Assembly (NCBI GenBank): GCA_041395905.1
Contig: JAWKZP010000007.1
Span: 1 to 64,000, forward strand
DNA length: 64,000 nucleotides
Source: UBA7803 sp041395905
GTDB taxonomy: Bacteria; Pseudomonadota; Gammaproteobacteria; Pseudomonadales; Azotimanducaceae
Reading direction: 5' to 3'
Below are positions 55,049-64,000 of the stretch, piece after piece. Every line of letters starts with the position of its first letter. Position 1 is the stretch's first letter. The notes beneath the pieces were generated by a model. That model was not told the origin of the DNA, ran no database searches, and saw only the letters and a program-made list of their open reading frames with translations. The translations under genes were made by a program, and so were the position numbers.

Positions 55049-55386
55049 CGAAACCCTCAGCGCCGAGCGGCTGAAGAGCGCCCCGCCTCGACTCGTCGGC
55101 TGCGAATGCCGCGGCGACGTCGGACAGGTTTGATCCAAGGGATGTAGCACGTCGGGAGGGGTTTGCCGGCTCTCGCGCCGCGCCTCCGGCGTGCCCGCGT
55201 CAGGCGAAGTTGCCACCCGTCCTGCGGACGGGAGTCAATTCGCCCTCCTTGGCGGCGCTCAGAGACGCCGGCAAACCCCTCCCGACGCGCTCCTCTCAGG
55301 GTTGAATCTGAAGGACGTCGCCGCGGCATTCGCAGCCGACGGCAGAAGACGATTAGAACTTCAGCAGCTCGGCGCTGAGGGTTTCG
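55049..55386. repeat. Large imperfect palindrome (~340 bp) overlapping the 3' end of the YfcE-like gene
   Basis: Nested, nearly coaxial inverted repeats fill this stretch: 55049-55076 pairs with 55359-55386 (27 of 28 bases), 55094-55121 with 55314-55341 (28 of 28), 55150-55170 with 55267-55287 (21 of 21), and a central hairpin CCCGTCC-TGC-GGACGGG at 55216-55232. The outer right arm lies inside the final codons of the YfcE-like gene, so the left arm is an inverted copy of that gene's end. No transposase is present. It may be a MITE-like element or an inverted duplication; it accounts for the 307-base gap between the DUF1499 gene and the YfcE-like gene. Confidence 0.75.
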
Positions 55387-55838
55387 AGATCGAGCATGCC
55401 GACGGCGTTGTAGCCGGACATGTGGCCGGCGCATTCGCCCGGGTTGAACCAGAGCTGGCCGTCGCGGGTTTCGTAACGGTGCAGGTGCGTGTGGCCGTGC
55501 AGGGCGATGTGGTGGTGGCTGTGCAGCGCGCCGTGGAACTCCAGCGGATCGTGCACCACGACGATGCGGCGTTCGTGCCACACGAGTTCCAGCGGCGGTT
55601 CGTAGAAGCTGAAGCCGTGGCCTTCGATGGCGGCCATGAGCGATTCCCGCTCCTGGTCGTTGTTGCCGTAGACGCCCCACATGGGCATTTCCAGGCCCGC
55701 GAACACGTCCAGGGTCTTGGCCTGGGTGATGTCGCCGGTGTGGATCACGCGATCCACGCCCGCGGCATTGAACAGCTCGACGATGCGGCCGACGTTGCGC
55801 AGGTTGTTGTGGGTGTCGCTGACGACGCCGATCTTCAT
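55353..55838 (-). CDS. YfcE/MJ0936 family metallophosphodiesterase
   Basis: 161 residues. Metal-binding motifs of calcineurin-like phosphodiesterases are complete: MKIGVVSDTHNN (Asp8, His10), IHTGDI, VYGNNDQE, and HGHTHLHR, with a second histidine in VVHDPLEFHG. It may cleave phosphodiesters or p-nitrophenyl-type test substrates as E. coli YfcE does; the natural substrate is unknown. Its last 34 bases lie in the palindromic element described separately. Confidence 0.9.
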   Translation of the reverse strand: MKIGVVSDTHNNLRNVGRIVELFNAAGVDRVIHTGDITQAKTLDVFAGLEMPMWGVYGNNDQERESLMAAIEGHGFSFYEPPLELVWHERRIVVVHDPLEFHGALHSHHHIALHGHTHLHRYETRDGQLWFNPGECAGHMSGYNAVGMLDLETLSAELLKF

Positions 55839-55873
55839 TGCTCAGAACCGTGGGAACCGGGTGGCTGAAAGCA

Positions 55874-55899
55874 CGGCGGGAGCAGATCTGCTCCCGCCG
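55874..55899 (-). terminator. Perfect 26-bp palindrome, possible terminator of the thiolase operon
   Basis: A perfect self-complementary sequence centred on GATC (13-base arms with the core GGCGGGAGCA) sits 82 bases past the thiolase stop on the minus strand. A stem-loop with a weak downstream U-run (TGCTTTC on the minus strand) makes termination plausible, but not certain. A second small hairpin GACCC-CGAA-GGGTC is at 55906-55919. Confidence 0.45.
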
Positions 55900-55980
55900 C
55901 TCGCGGACCCCGAAGGGTCGGCGCCGCGCGCGTTCCAGCCCCGGTTGCGCCCGGGTCGAAGTCTCGCGCGGCGCGTCCGC

Positions 55981-57123
55981 TTACGCCTTCTCGAGGATGT
56001 GGATGCCGCAGGCGCTGCCCAGGCCGATCACATGGGTCATGCCGATGCGGGCACCTTCCACCTGACGCTTGCCGGCCTCGCCACGCAGGTGCGTCGACAC
56101 CTCGTAGATGTTGGCGATGCCGGTGGCGCCCAGCGGGTGGCCCTTGGACAGCAGCCCGCCGGAGACGTTGACCGGAATGCGGCCGCCCAGCGCGACCTGA
56201 CCTTCGTCGATCATGCGCCCGGCTTCACCTTCGCCGCACAGGCCCAGGTTTTCGTAGTGCAGGATTTCGGCGGTGGCGAAGCAGTCGTGCAGCTCAACCA
56301 GGTCGATGTCGTCGGCGCCGAGACCGGCCATCTCGTAGGCCTGCTTGGCAGCCAGGCGCGTGCACGAGTTGACGTCGGGCATCACCAGGTCGCGCTCCTG
56401 CCAGGGATCGGAGGTGAGTATCGAGGCGCGCACGCGGATGGCGCGCTTCATCAGCCCGAGCTCCTTGGCTTTCTTCTCGGAGCAGATCACCGCGGCCGCG
56501 GAGCCGTCCACGTTCACCGAGCACATCAGCTTGGTGTTGGGGTAGGAGATCATCTCGGCGTTCATCACCGTGTCGAGCGGCGTCTCGATCTGGTACATGG
56601 CCTTCGGATTCAGCGTCGAGTGGTGGTGGTTCTTCACCGACACCTTGGCGAACTGCTCGAAGGTGGTGCCGTACTTGCGCGAGTGCTCGAGCCCGGCCTC
56701 CGCGAACACGGCGGGCATGGTCCCGGACCCCAGCAGGCCCTCCTTGGGAATGCCGGTGCCGCCACCGGCGCCGCCCAGGAGGCCGCGGCCCATCTGCTCG
56801 ACGCCAACCGCCAGCACGCAGTCGTACAGGCCCGCTTTCACGGACGCCCAGGCTTCGCGGAACGCGGTGGCGCCGGTGGCGCAGGCGTTGGCGACGTTCA
56901 CCACGGGGATACCGGTCTGGCCGATCTGCTGCAGAATGCGCTGGCCGACCATGCCGCTGGCTTGACCCAGGTTGCCGCAGTACAGGGCCTGCATGTCCTG
57001 AATGGTCAGGCCGCAATCGTCGAGCGCCAGCAGGGCTGCCTCGGCGCCGATTTCAGGGACGGTTCTGTCGGGAAACCGTCCGAATTTGATCATGTCTACA
57101 CCGACTACATATGCGTCACTCAT
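55981..57123 (-). CDS. SCP2-type thiolase (lipid-transfer protein/acetyl-CoA acetyltransferase-like)
   Basis: 380 residues. Nucleophile Cys81 in NVANACATGATAF, VELHDCFATAE, and GGLLSKGHPLGATGIANIYE with the catalytic His near the C-terminus follow the SCP2-thiolase pattern used in side-chain degradation of steroids and branched fatty acids. It is 15 bases after the DUF35 partner gene, the usual pairing for this class in actinobacteria and proteobacteria. No Ltp2 or ketosteroid ring genes are visible nearby, so the pathway is inferred. Confidence 0.9.
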   Translation of the reverse strand: MSDAYVVGVDMIKFGRFPDRTVPEIGAEAALLALDDCGLTIQDMQALYCGNLGQASGMVGQRILQQIGQTGIPVVNVANACATGATAFREAWASVKAGLYDCVLAVGVEQMGRGLLGGAGGGTGIPKEGLLGSGTMPAVFAEAGLEHSRKYGTTFEQFAKVSVKNHHHSTLNPKAMYQIETPLDTVMNAEMISYPNTKLMCSVNVDGSAAAVICSEKKAKELGLMKRAIRVRASILTSDPWQERDLVMPDVNSCTRLAAKQAYEMAGLGADDIDLVELHDCFATAEILHYENLGLCGEGEAGRMIDEGQVALGGRIPVNVSGGLLSKGHPLGATGIANIYEVSTHLRGEAGKRQVEGARIGMTHVIGLGSACGIHILEKA

Positions 57124-57138
57124 CTTGCGCCTCCAGGC

Positions 57139-57555
57139 TCAGGATCTGGGTTTGAAGAAGTAGGAGAGATAGGAGTTACCGTCGCGGTCCTTGCGACCGA
57201 GCGCATCCTTGAAGACCACCTCAACCGGCATGTCGAACTCGATGTTCTTCGGATCCGGCTCCACGTCGATCAGATTGCCTTTGATGGCCACGCCGTCCTC
57301 GAGGTCGACCACGGCGCTGATGTAGGGCACTTCGATGCCCGGAAACGAGCGGTAGACGATGGAGTACGAGTACAGCTTGCCTTTGTTCGACAGTTTGACC
57401 GCCGTCATCTGGTCGCGGGCGCCGCACTTCGAGCAGACCTTGCGATCGCCCAGAAAGATGGTGCCACAGGCGCCGCATTTGTGGCCTTCCAGATAAGGAT
57501 CACCCTTCTCCGGAATCTTCAGATAGTCGACCACAGGTAATGGTTTGTTGCTCAA
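57139..57555 (-). CDS. DUF35 OB-fold/zinc-ribbon protein, thiolase partner
   Basis: 138 residues. N-terminal rubredoxin-like zinc ribbon with Cys27, Cys30, Cys41, Cys44 (KCGACGTIF and VCSKCGARD), then an OB fold (GKLYSYSIVYRSFPGIEVPYISAVVDL). Such proteins form a complex with SCP2-type thiolases or aldolases in steroid side-chain degradation and may help handle CoA substrates. Precedes the thiolase gene by 15 bases; a 229-base divergent gap separates it from the CBS gene. Confidence 0.9.
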   Translation of the reverse strand: MSNKPLPVVDYLKIPEKGDPYLEGHKCGACGTIFLGDRKVCSKCGARDQMTAVKLSNKGKLYSYSIVYRSFPGIEVPYISAVVDLEDGVAIKGNLIDVEPDPKNIEFDMPVEVVFKDALGRKDRDGNSYLSYFFKPRS

Positions 57556-57784
57556 AGTGTCCCCCTTTCAATGAGTTACGGGCCCCGCAACGGGAAACCC
57601 GGGTTCGTTGCTGCGTCAAACGACCAAGGATACTACCTCCCCTGCAGCAGGTTAAGCCCGCTATCGCCGGGGCGTTGCGCTATAAATGGCGCTCGAGGGG
57701 GGAAGCCGCCCGAGCGCGACAGCTGGGGTGACCGACGCAGTCTGCGCAAAGGGGCTGCGCTCGCCGCAGACAGGGGACAACGAT

Positions 57785-58192
57785 ATGAGATCCGTCAAGG
57801 TTGCCGACTACATGGCCACGCGCCTGGTGACGTTCACGCCGCAGACCAGCGTGGTGGAGGCCATGACCACGCTGATCGAGCGCGGAATCTCCGGCGCGCC
57901 GGTGGTAGACGCTGCTGGCGCGCTGGTGGGGATGCTGTCCGAAGTGGACGTCATGCAGGTGGTGGTGCAGGACAGCTACTACAACGAGTCCACGGGCATC
58001 GTTGCGGACTTCATGAAGTCGCCGGTGGAGACGGTGGACGCCGACGCCGACATCTACGGCCTTGCCGAGCGCTTTCACCGGGAGCATCGGCGCCGCTATC
58101 CGGTGCTGCGGGATGGCCGCCTGGTGGGTCAGATCAGCCGGCGCGACGTTCTGCGTGCCGCCAGGGACTTTCTCGTCAACCGCAAGACCTGA
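57785..58192 (+). CDS. CBS-domain pair protein
   Basis: 135 residues from ATG 57785. Two CBS motifs: VKVADYMATRLVTFTPQTSVVEAMTTLIERGISGAPVVD and FMKSPVETVDADADIYGLAERFHREHRRRYPVLRD, ending GQISRRDVLRAAR. Bateman modules bind adenine nucleotides such as AMP, ATP or SAM and usually regulate a partner. No partner domain is fused. It is convergent with gatB, with 10 bases between the stops. A TATAAAT at 57681-57687 may be its -10, though no -35 matches. Confidence 0.88.
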   Translation: MRSVKVADYMATRLVTFTPQTSVVEAMTTLIERGISGAPVVDAAGALVGMLSEVDVMQVVVQDSYYNESTGIVADFMKSPVETVDADADIYGLAERFHREHRRRYPVLRDGRLVGQISRRDVLRAARDFLVNRKT

Positions 58193-58202
58193 GCCGTCCG
58201 CG

Positions 58203-59676
58203 TCAGTCGCGTGCCAGGGCCTCGCGCAGCAGCTCGTTGATCTGCTTCGGGTTCGCTTTGCCCGACGTCGCTTTCATGATCTGACCGACGAAGAAGCCGA
58301 GCACCTTGTCCTTGCCGGCGCGGAACTGGGCCACCTGCTCGGGGTTGTCGGCGACGACCTGCGCCACCAGGGCAGCCAGCTCCGAGCTGTCGCTCATCTG
58401 CCGCAGGCCGCCCGCTTCGATGATCGCGTCCACCTCGCCACCGTCACGCCAGAGCGTCTCGAACACCGACTTCGCGATCTTCGAGGAGATGGTGTCGTCC
58501 GCGATCCGGCGGATCAGCGTGCCGAGCTGCTCCGGGCTGACCGGGCTCGCGCCGATTTCGAGCTCGGCGCGGTTGAGCGCGGCGGAAATCTCGCCCATCA
58601 CCCAGTTGGCTGCGAGCTTGGGCGCATCGGACGCGGCCGCGGCGGCTTCGAAGTACTCGGCCACGTCCGGATCCTGGGTGAGCCAGGCGGCATCGTAGTC
58701 CGGCAGCTTCAGGGTCTCGACGTAGCGCGCGCGCTTCTGCGCCGGCAGCTCCGGCATGGATGCGCGCGCCGCGTCGATGAAGGCGTCGCTCAGCTCCAGC
58801 GGCAGCAGATCCGGGTCCGGGAAGTAGCGGTAGTCGTCCGACAGCTCCTTGCTGCGCATGGCCCGGGTTTCGTGCCGCTCCGGATCGTACAGTCGGGTCT
58901 CGCGGCGGATCGTGGCGCCGGATTCGAGCACCTCGATGTGGCGCTCGATCTCGTACTCGATGGCGCGCTCGAGAAATCGGAACGAGTTGACGTTCTTGAT
59001 CTCGGTGCGCTCGCCCAGGGTCTGCTGACCCAGCGGCCGCACCGACACGTTGGCGTCACAGCGCATGCTGCCTTCGGCCAGGTTGCCGTCGCAGATCTTG
59101 AGGTAGCGCACCAGACTGTGCAGCTGCCGGAAGTAGGCGGCGGCCTCGGCGGGCGTGCGCAGATCGGGCTCGGATACCACCTCCAGCAGCGGCGTGCCGG
59201 TGCGGTTCAGGTCGATGCCGGTAAGGCCCGGAAAGGCATCGTGCACCGACTTGCCCGCATCCTCCTCCAGGTGTGCCCGGGTGATGCCCACCCGCCGCTC
59301 GCTGCCGTCCTCCAGGCGTACCAGGATTTCGCCGCAGCCGACGATGGGCTGCTCGAACTGGCTGATCTGGTAGCCTTTGGGCAGATCCGGGTAGAAGTAG
59401 TTCTTGCGATCGAATACCGAGTGCCGGTTGATCCGGGCGCCGATCGCCAGGCCGAACACCACCGCCATGCGCACCGCGCCTTCGTTGAGCACGGGCAGCA
59501 CGCCGGGCAGCCCCAGATCCACCGCGCAGGCGTTGCTGTTGGGGGCGGCGCCGAAGGCGGTGGACGCGCCGGAGAAGATCTTGCTGCGCGTCGCCAGCTG
59601 CACGTGCACCTCGAGCCCTATCACGGCTTCCCAGCCGGGGTGGCCGCTGACGGGTGTCGCTTCGCGTGGGCCGGTT

Positions 59677-59684
<8 letters not shown>
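58203..59684 (-). CDS. gatB: Asp/Glu-tRNA(Asn/Gln) amidotransferase subunit B
   Basis: 493 residues from ATG 59684 (GAGGG 8 bases upstream); a TTG two codons earlier is possible. GatB holds the kinase site and tRNA-binding tail of the complex that converts misacylated Glu-tRNA(Gln) or Asp-tRNA(Asn). Conserved: WEAVIGLEVHVQLATRSKIF, GLPGVLPVLN, RMEIKN-type GERTEIKNVNSFRFLERAIEYE, and the C-terminal helical domain also found in YqeY. Its start overlaps the gatA stop by 8 bases. Operon order is gatC-gatA-gatB. Confidence 0.97.
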
Positions 59685-61142
<1,458 letters not shown>

Positions 61143-61143
<1 letters not shown>

Positions 61144-61424
61144 TACTCGACGACCCTCGGCACCAGGTACAGCCCGTCCTCCGTGGCCGGCGCGATCCGT
61201 TGAAAGCGCGCGCGGTCCACCGCCTCGGTCACCACGTCGGGGCGCAGCCGCTGACGGCCGTCCAGAGGGTGTGCCAGGGGCTCTACGCCGTCGGTAGCCA
61301 CCGACTGCATCTGATCGACCATGGCGATGATGCGCGCCAGGTCGGCGCGCGCGGCGTGCTGCTCGGCGTCCGAGAGCGCAAGCTGCGCCAGCTGGCAAAG
61401 ATGGGCAAGGTCGATGTCGGCCAT
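61143..61424 (-). CDS. gatC: Asp/Glu-tRNA(Asn/Gln) amidotransferase subunit C
   Basis: 93 residues, the usual length. GatC is the small chaperone-like linker of GatA and GatB. Typical sequence: HLCQLAQLALSDAEQ at the N-terminus, IIAMVDQMQSV, the GVEPLAHPLD motif, LRPDVVTEAVDRARFQRIAPATEDGLYLVPRVVE at the end. First gene of gatCAB, divergent from mreB across a 280-base gap. Confidence 0.96.
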
Positions 61425-61539
61425 GGCAGTCTGGTTTCGGTGCTCGCGTATCGGGTTCGGTCGGGTCGCGCGGGCGATGAGCCTACTTCAAAGCGCAAAA
61501 AAGCGCCACGGGAAGGGGCGCACCTGAGTACCCTTCATC

Positions 61540-61545
61540 TATAAT
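61540..61545 (+). promoter_or_regulatory. Putative -10 element of the mreB promoter
   Basis: A perfect TATAAT at 61540-61545 stands 160 bases upstream of the mreB ATG in the gatC-mreB gap. No good -35 lies at 16-18 bases, so the promoter is weakly supported. Confidence 0.35.
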
Positions 61546-61704
61546 TCACCGGTCAGCCGGCAGAAATTGCCGATACGCGGGCGAATCCGCCCGGGTGATG
61601 CCGTCATGGCGTGGCCACAGGGCGAACGTTCAGCCCGCGCCGCGCCCGGGATGGACGGCGTTTGCGCCGCACGGGCGCGCATTCAAGGATCGAGTTTTTC
61701 GTAC

Positions 61705-62745
61705 ATGTTCAAACACATTCGAGGGCTGTTCTCCCGGGATCTCTCCATAGACCTGGGTACGGCCAACACGCTCATCTACGTCCGTGATCAGGGCATCGTC
61801 CTCAACGAGCCCTCGGTGGTTGCCATCCGCGTGCAGGGCAACAACAAGACCGTCGCGGCGGTCGGTCTCGACGCCAAGCGCATGCTGGGCCGAACGCCCG
61901 GCAACATCACCGCCATCCGGCCCCTGAAGGACGGCGTGATCGCGGACTTTCTCGTTACCGAGAAGATGCTCAAGTACTTCATCGCCAAGGTGCACGAGAA
62001 CTCGTTCATCCGCCCGAGTCCGCGCGTGCTGGTGTGCGTGCCGTGCAAGTCCACCGAGGTGGAGCGGCGCGCCATCCGCGAGAGCGCGCTGTCCGCGGGT
62101 GCGCGCGACGTGCGTCTCATCGAGGAGCCCATGGCTGCGGCCATCGGCGCCGGTCTGCCGGTGCACGAAGCCGTGGGCACCATGGTGGTGGACATCGGCG
62201 GCGGTACCACCGAGATCGCGATCATCTCGCTGAACGGCGTGGTGTACTCGGACACCGTGCGCGTTGGCGGTGACCGTTTCGACGAGGCCATCGTGTCCTA
62301 CGTGCGGCGTACCCAGGGCAGCCTCATCGGCGAGGCGACGGCGGAGCGGATCAAGCAGGAGATCGGCACCGCCTACCCGCAGAAGGAGATCCGAGAGATC
62401 GACGTGCGCGGCCGCAACCTGGCCGAGGGTGTGCCGCGCAGCTTCACCCTCAACAGCAACGAGATCCTGGAAGCCCTGCAGGAGCCGCTGTCGATGATCG
62501 TGCAGGCGGTCAAGAGCGCGCTGGAGCAGTGTCCGCCGGAGCTCGCCTCGGACATTGCCGAGACCGGTCTGGTGCTCACGGGCGGCGGCGCGCTGCTGCG
62601 CGACCTGGACGTCCTGCTGCAGGAGGAGACGGGCCTGCCGGTGATCGTGGCCGAGGACCCGCTCACCTGCGTCGCCCGCGGCGGCGGCAAGGCGCTGGAG
62701 CTCATGGACGCAGCCGGCAACGCGGACCTGCTGTCCACGGAGTGA
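61705..62745 (+). CDS. mreB: Rod shape-determining protein MreB
   Basis: 346 residues from ATG 61705, the standard start (MFKHIRGLFSRDLSIDLGTANTLIYV). MreB forms actin-like filaments that guide side-wall peptidoglycan synthesis. Phosphate-1 loop DLGTANT, phosphate-2 VVDIGGGTTEIAIIS, adenosine motif VLTGGGALLRDLD. First gene of mreBCD. The open frame upstream of 61705 is not conserved. Long leader of 280 bases shared with gatC. Confidence 0.98.
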   Translation: MFKHIRGLFSRDLSIDLGTANTLIYVRDQGIVLNEPSVVAIRVQGNNKTVAAVGLDAKRMLGRTPGNITAIRPLKDGVIADFLVTEKMLKYFIAKVHENSFIRPSPRVLVCVPCKSTEVERRAIRESALSAGARDVRLIEEPMAAAIGAGLPVHEAVGTMVVDIGGGTTEIAIISLNGVVYSDTVRVGGDRFDEAIVSYVRRTQGSLIGEATAERIKQEIGTAYPQKEIREIDVRGRNLAEGVPRSFTLNSNEILEALQEPLSMIVQAVKSALEQCPPELASDIAETGLVLTGGGALLRDLDVLLQEETGLPVIVAEDPLTCVARGGGKALELMDAAGNADLLSTE

Positions 62746-62802
62746 TAATGCACACTCGGCGCCGGGCGAAGACCGGGGGGCGGGCTCATTAAGGCGCTGT
62801 TC

Positions 62803-63747
62803 GTGCGCGAGTCCGGCGCGGGCTTTCTGCTCGCCGGGCTGGTCCTGGTTTCCCTGATCTGCATCGTGCTCGAGACCACCACCCGGCTCTTGGAGCCGGT
62901 GCGCTCTGCCCTGGGCTCGCTGGTGACGCCCATCGTGATGGTGGCGGAAACTCCCTACCTGCTGGGCGGCGCGCTGGGCGAGCTGCTGTCGAGCCGATCG
63001 GACCTGCTCGAAGAGAACGCCGAGCTCAGAGAACGCCTGCTGGAACTCTCGCAGATTTCCCAGCAGTACCTGGCGCTGCGCACGGAGAACGCGCAGCTGC
63101 GCGAGCTGCTCGGCAGCCGCGCGCAGCTGCCGGCGCAGGTGCTCATCGCCGAGCTGATCGGGGTGGTGCCGACACCGGTGACGCACCAGGTGATCATCGA
63201 CAAGGGGCGCAATGCCGGCGTCAGCAACGGTCAGGCGGTCATCGATGCCGAGGGGCTGTTCGGTCAGGTGGTGGAGGTGGACGAATTCAGCAGCCGGGTG
63301 CTGCTGATCACGGACGCAGACCACGCCGTGCCGGTTCAGATCAACCGCAACGGCGTGCGCAGCATTGCCGGCGGCACCGGTCAGCTCGATCGCCTGGAGC
63401 TCGAGAACGTACCGGTGACGGCCGACATCCGTGAGGGCGACCTCGTCGAGACCTCGGGTCTGGGTGGGCGCTTTCCGCGCGGCTACCCGGTGGGCGTGGT
63501 GGATTCCGTGCGCATCGAGCCGACCGCGCCCTTTGCTGCCGTGTCGGTGCGCCCGAGCGCCCGGCTCGACCGGTCGCGTCACGTTCTGCTGGTGTTCTCG
63601 AACACCACGCAGGCGCAGGCTGCGGCGGCTGACGCTGCTGCGGCGCAGGAGCCGGCGAGCGACGCATCCCAGTCGCAGGGTCCGACGAGCGACGCTGCGG
63701 CCGCGGAGGCCCCCGCGGGCTCCGGGGACGGGGAGCCCACGCCATGA
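62803..63747 (+). CDS. mreC: Rod shape-determining protein MreC
   Basis: 314 residues from GTG 62803. A single membrane segment (FLLAGLVLVSLICIVL) is followed by a coiled coil (about residues 60-105, LLEENAELRERLLEL) and the MreC beta-barrel domain (VVIDKG-like HQVIIDKGRNAGVSNGQAVID, TSGLGGRFPRGYPVGVV). Family members usually start with a Lys-Pro-Leu-Phe-like motif; here KALF lies 3-4 codons upstream of this GTG with only ATT or CTC before it, so the annotated start may be late. A poly-Ala/Gln-rich tail ends the protein. Overlaps mreD by 4 bases (ATGA). Confidence 0.94.
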   Translation: MRESGAGFLLAGLVLVSLICIVLETTTRLLEPVRSALGSLVTPIVMVAETPYLLGGALGELLSSRSDLLEENAELRERLLELSQISQQYLALRTENAQLRELLGSRAQLPAQVLIAELIGVVPTPVTHQVIIDKGRNAGVSNGQAVIDAEGLFGQVVEVDEFSSRVLLITDADHAVPVQINRNGVRSIAGGTGQLDRLELENVPVTADIREGDLVETSGLGGRFPRGYPVGVVDSVRIEPTAPFAAVSVRPSARLDRSRHVLLVFSNTTQAQAAAADAAAAQEPASDASQSQGPTSDAAAAEAPAGSGDGEPTP

Positions 63748-64000
63748 ATCCCACCAACGGCGGCTGGCTGATCCTGCTCACGCTGGCGCTCGCCATGGTG
63801 CTCTGCGTCGTGCACCTGCCGGAAACCTGGCCGCAATGGCTCGGCTGGCTGCGCCCAGCGTGGGTGCCGCTGGTGGTGTTCTACTGGGTCATGGAGCTGC
63901 CCCACCGCATGGGCCTGATCGCCGCCTGGTGCGTGGGCGCGTTCCTGGACGTGCTGCAGGCGGATCCTCTCGGCACCAACGGCCTGCTGCTGGCAGGCAT
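63744..64000 (+). CDS. mreD: Rod shape-determining protein MreD (5' part, cut by window end)
   Basis: The first 85 codons are present from ATG 63744, overlapping the mreC stop by 4 bases. Strongly hydrophobic with several segments (LILLTLALAMVLCVVHLP, WVPLVVFYWVMELPHRMGLIAAWCVGAFLDVLQADPLG); the PHRMG...GxxxDVLxxxPLG pattern is that of MreD. An integral membrane partner of MreB/MreC in the elongasome. Confidence 0.93.
   Translation, partial: MNPTNGGWLILLTLALAMVLCVVHLPETWPQWLGWLRPAWVPLVVFYWVMELPHRMGLIAAWCVGAFLDVLQADPLGTNGLLLAG

Noticed and set aside
62748..62792. A 14-codon frame just before mreC that could be a leader peptide
   Set aside because: Too short and without a clear ribosome-binding site or attenuator; it may be chance.

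Overview
The window looks like chromosome of a high-GC gammaproteobacterium, probably free-living. Three arrangements point there: the rsmA-apaG-apaH operon, the prkA-yeaH-spoVR stress operon, and a macromolecular-synthesis region (tsaD divergent from rpsU, then dnaG-rpoD-tRNA). A single-chain glycyl-tRNA synthetase, GatCAB, and scattered acyl-CoA/steroid-type lipid genes make it unlike enterobacteria. I cannot name a genus from sequence alone.

Layout. 1-9.5 kb: a secreted serine hydrolase, rsmA-apaG-apaH, prkA-yeaH-spoVR and cca. 9.5-19.2 kb: a lipoprotein amidase, folB-tsaD (minus strand), then rpsU, yqeY, manC, dnaG, rpoD, a terminator and a CAU-anticodon tRNA. manC (GDP-mannose synthesis) sits inside the usual rpsU-dnaG-rpoD block. 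19.2-29.7 kb: an O-antigen ligase-like protein, a Ser/Thr kinase with TPRs, an ECF sigma factor, a 1451-residue secreted multidomain protein and two small secreted proteins.

29.9-47.2 kb is a surface-polysaccharide island. It has an ABC-2 exporter (Wzm/Wzt, with a C-terminal extension on Wzt), two FkbM methyltransferases, about seven glycosyltransferase-like proteins, two sulfotransferases (one carrying a long coiled coil), a UDP-sulfoquinovose-synthase-like enzyme, and gmd/fcl for GDP-fucose. ManC (13.8 kb) would feed gmd/fcl, and the ligase at 19.2 kb could act on a related glycan. The expected product is a fucose-containing, sulfated and perhaps sulfonated polysaccharide exported by Wzm/Wzt. 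fcl carries a 1-base frameshift near its 3' end.

47.3-64 kb: an OmpA-type lipoprotein, a glycyl-tRNA synthetase/gcvR pair, a short DUF6316-like protein, a lipid cluster (CrtC/DUF7064-like protein, acyl-CoA synthetase, SDR), a DUF1499 membrane protein, a ~340-bp imperfect palindrome, a YfcE-like phosphodiesterase, an SCP2-type thiolase with its DUF35 partner, a CBS protein, gatCAB, and mreBC with the start of mreD cut by the window edge.

Main points for a second look: the sulfotransferase/coiled-coil protein next to a Wzt with a C-terminal domain (possible sulfate cap and length ruler); the UDP-sulfoquinovose-synthase-like gene in the polysaccharide island; folB lacking any NTG/ATG start that keeps its active site (an ATC codon fits); the fcl frameshift; the large palindrome at 55.05-55.39 kb; manC inside the MMS region; and a single-chain GlyRS coupled to gcvR.
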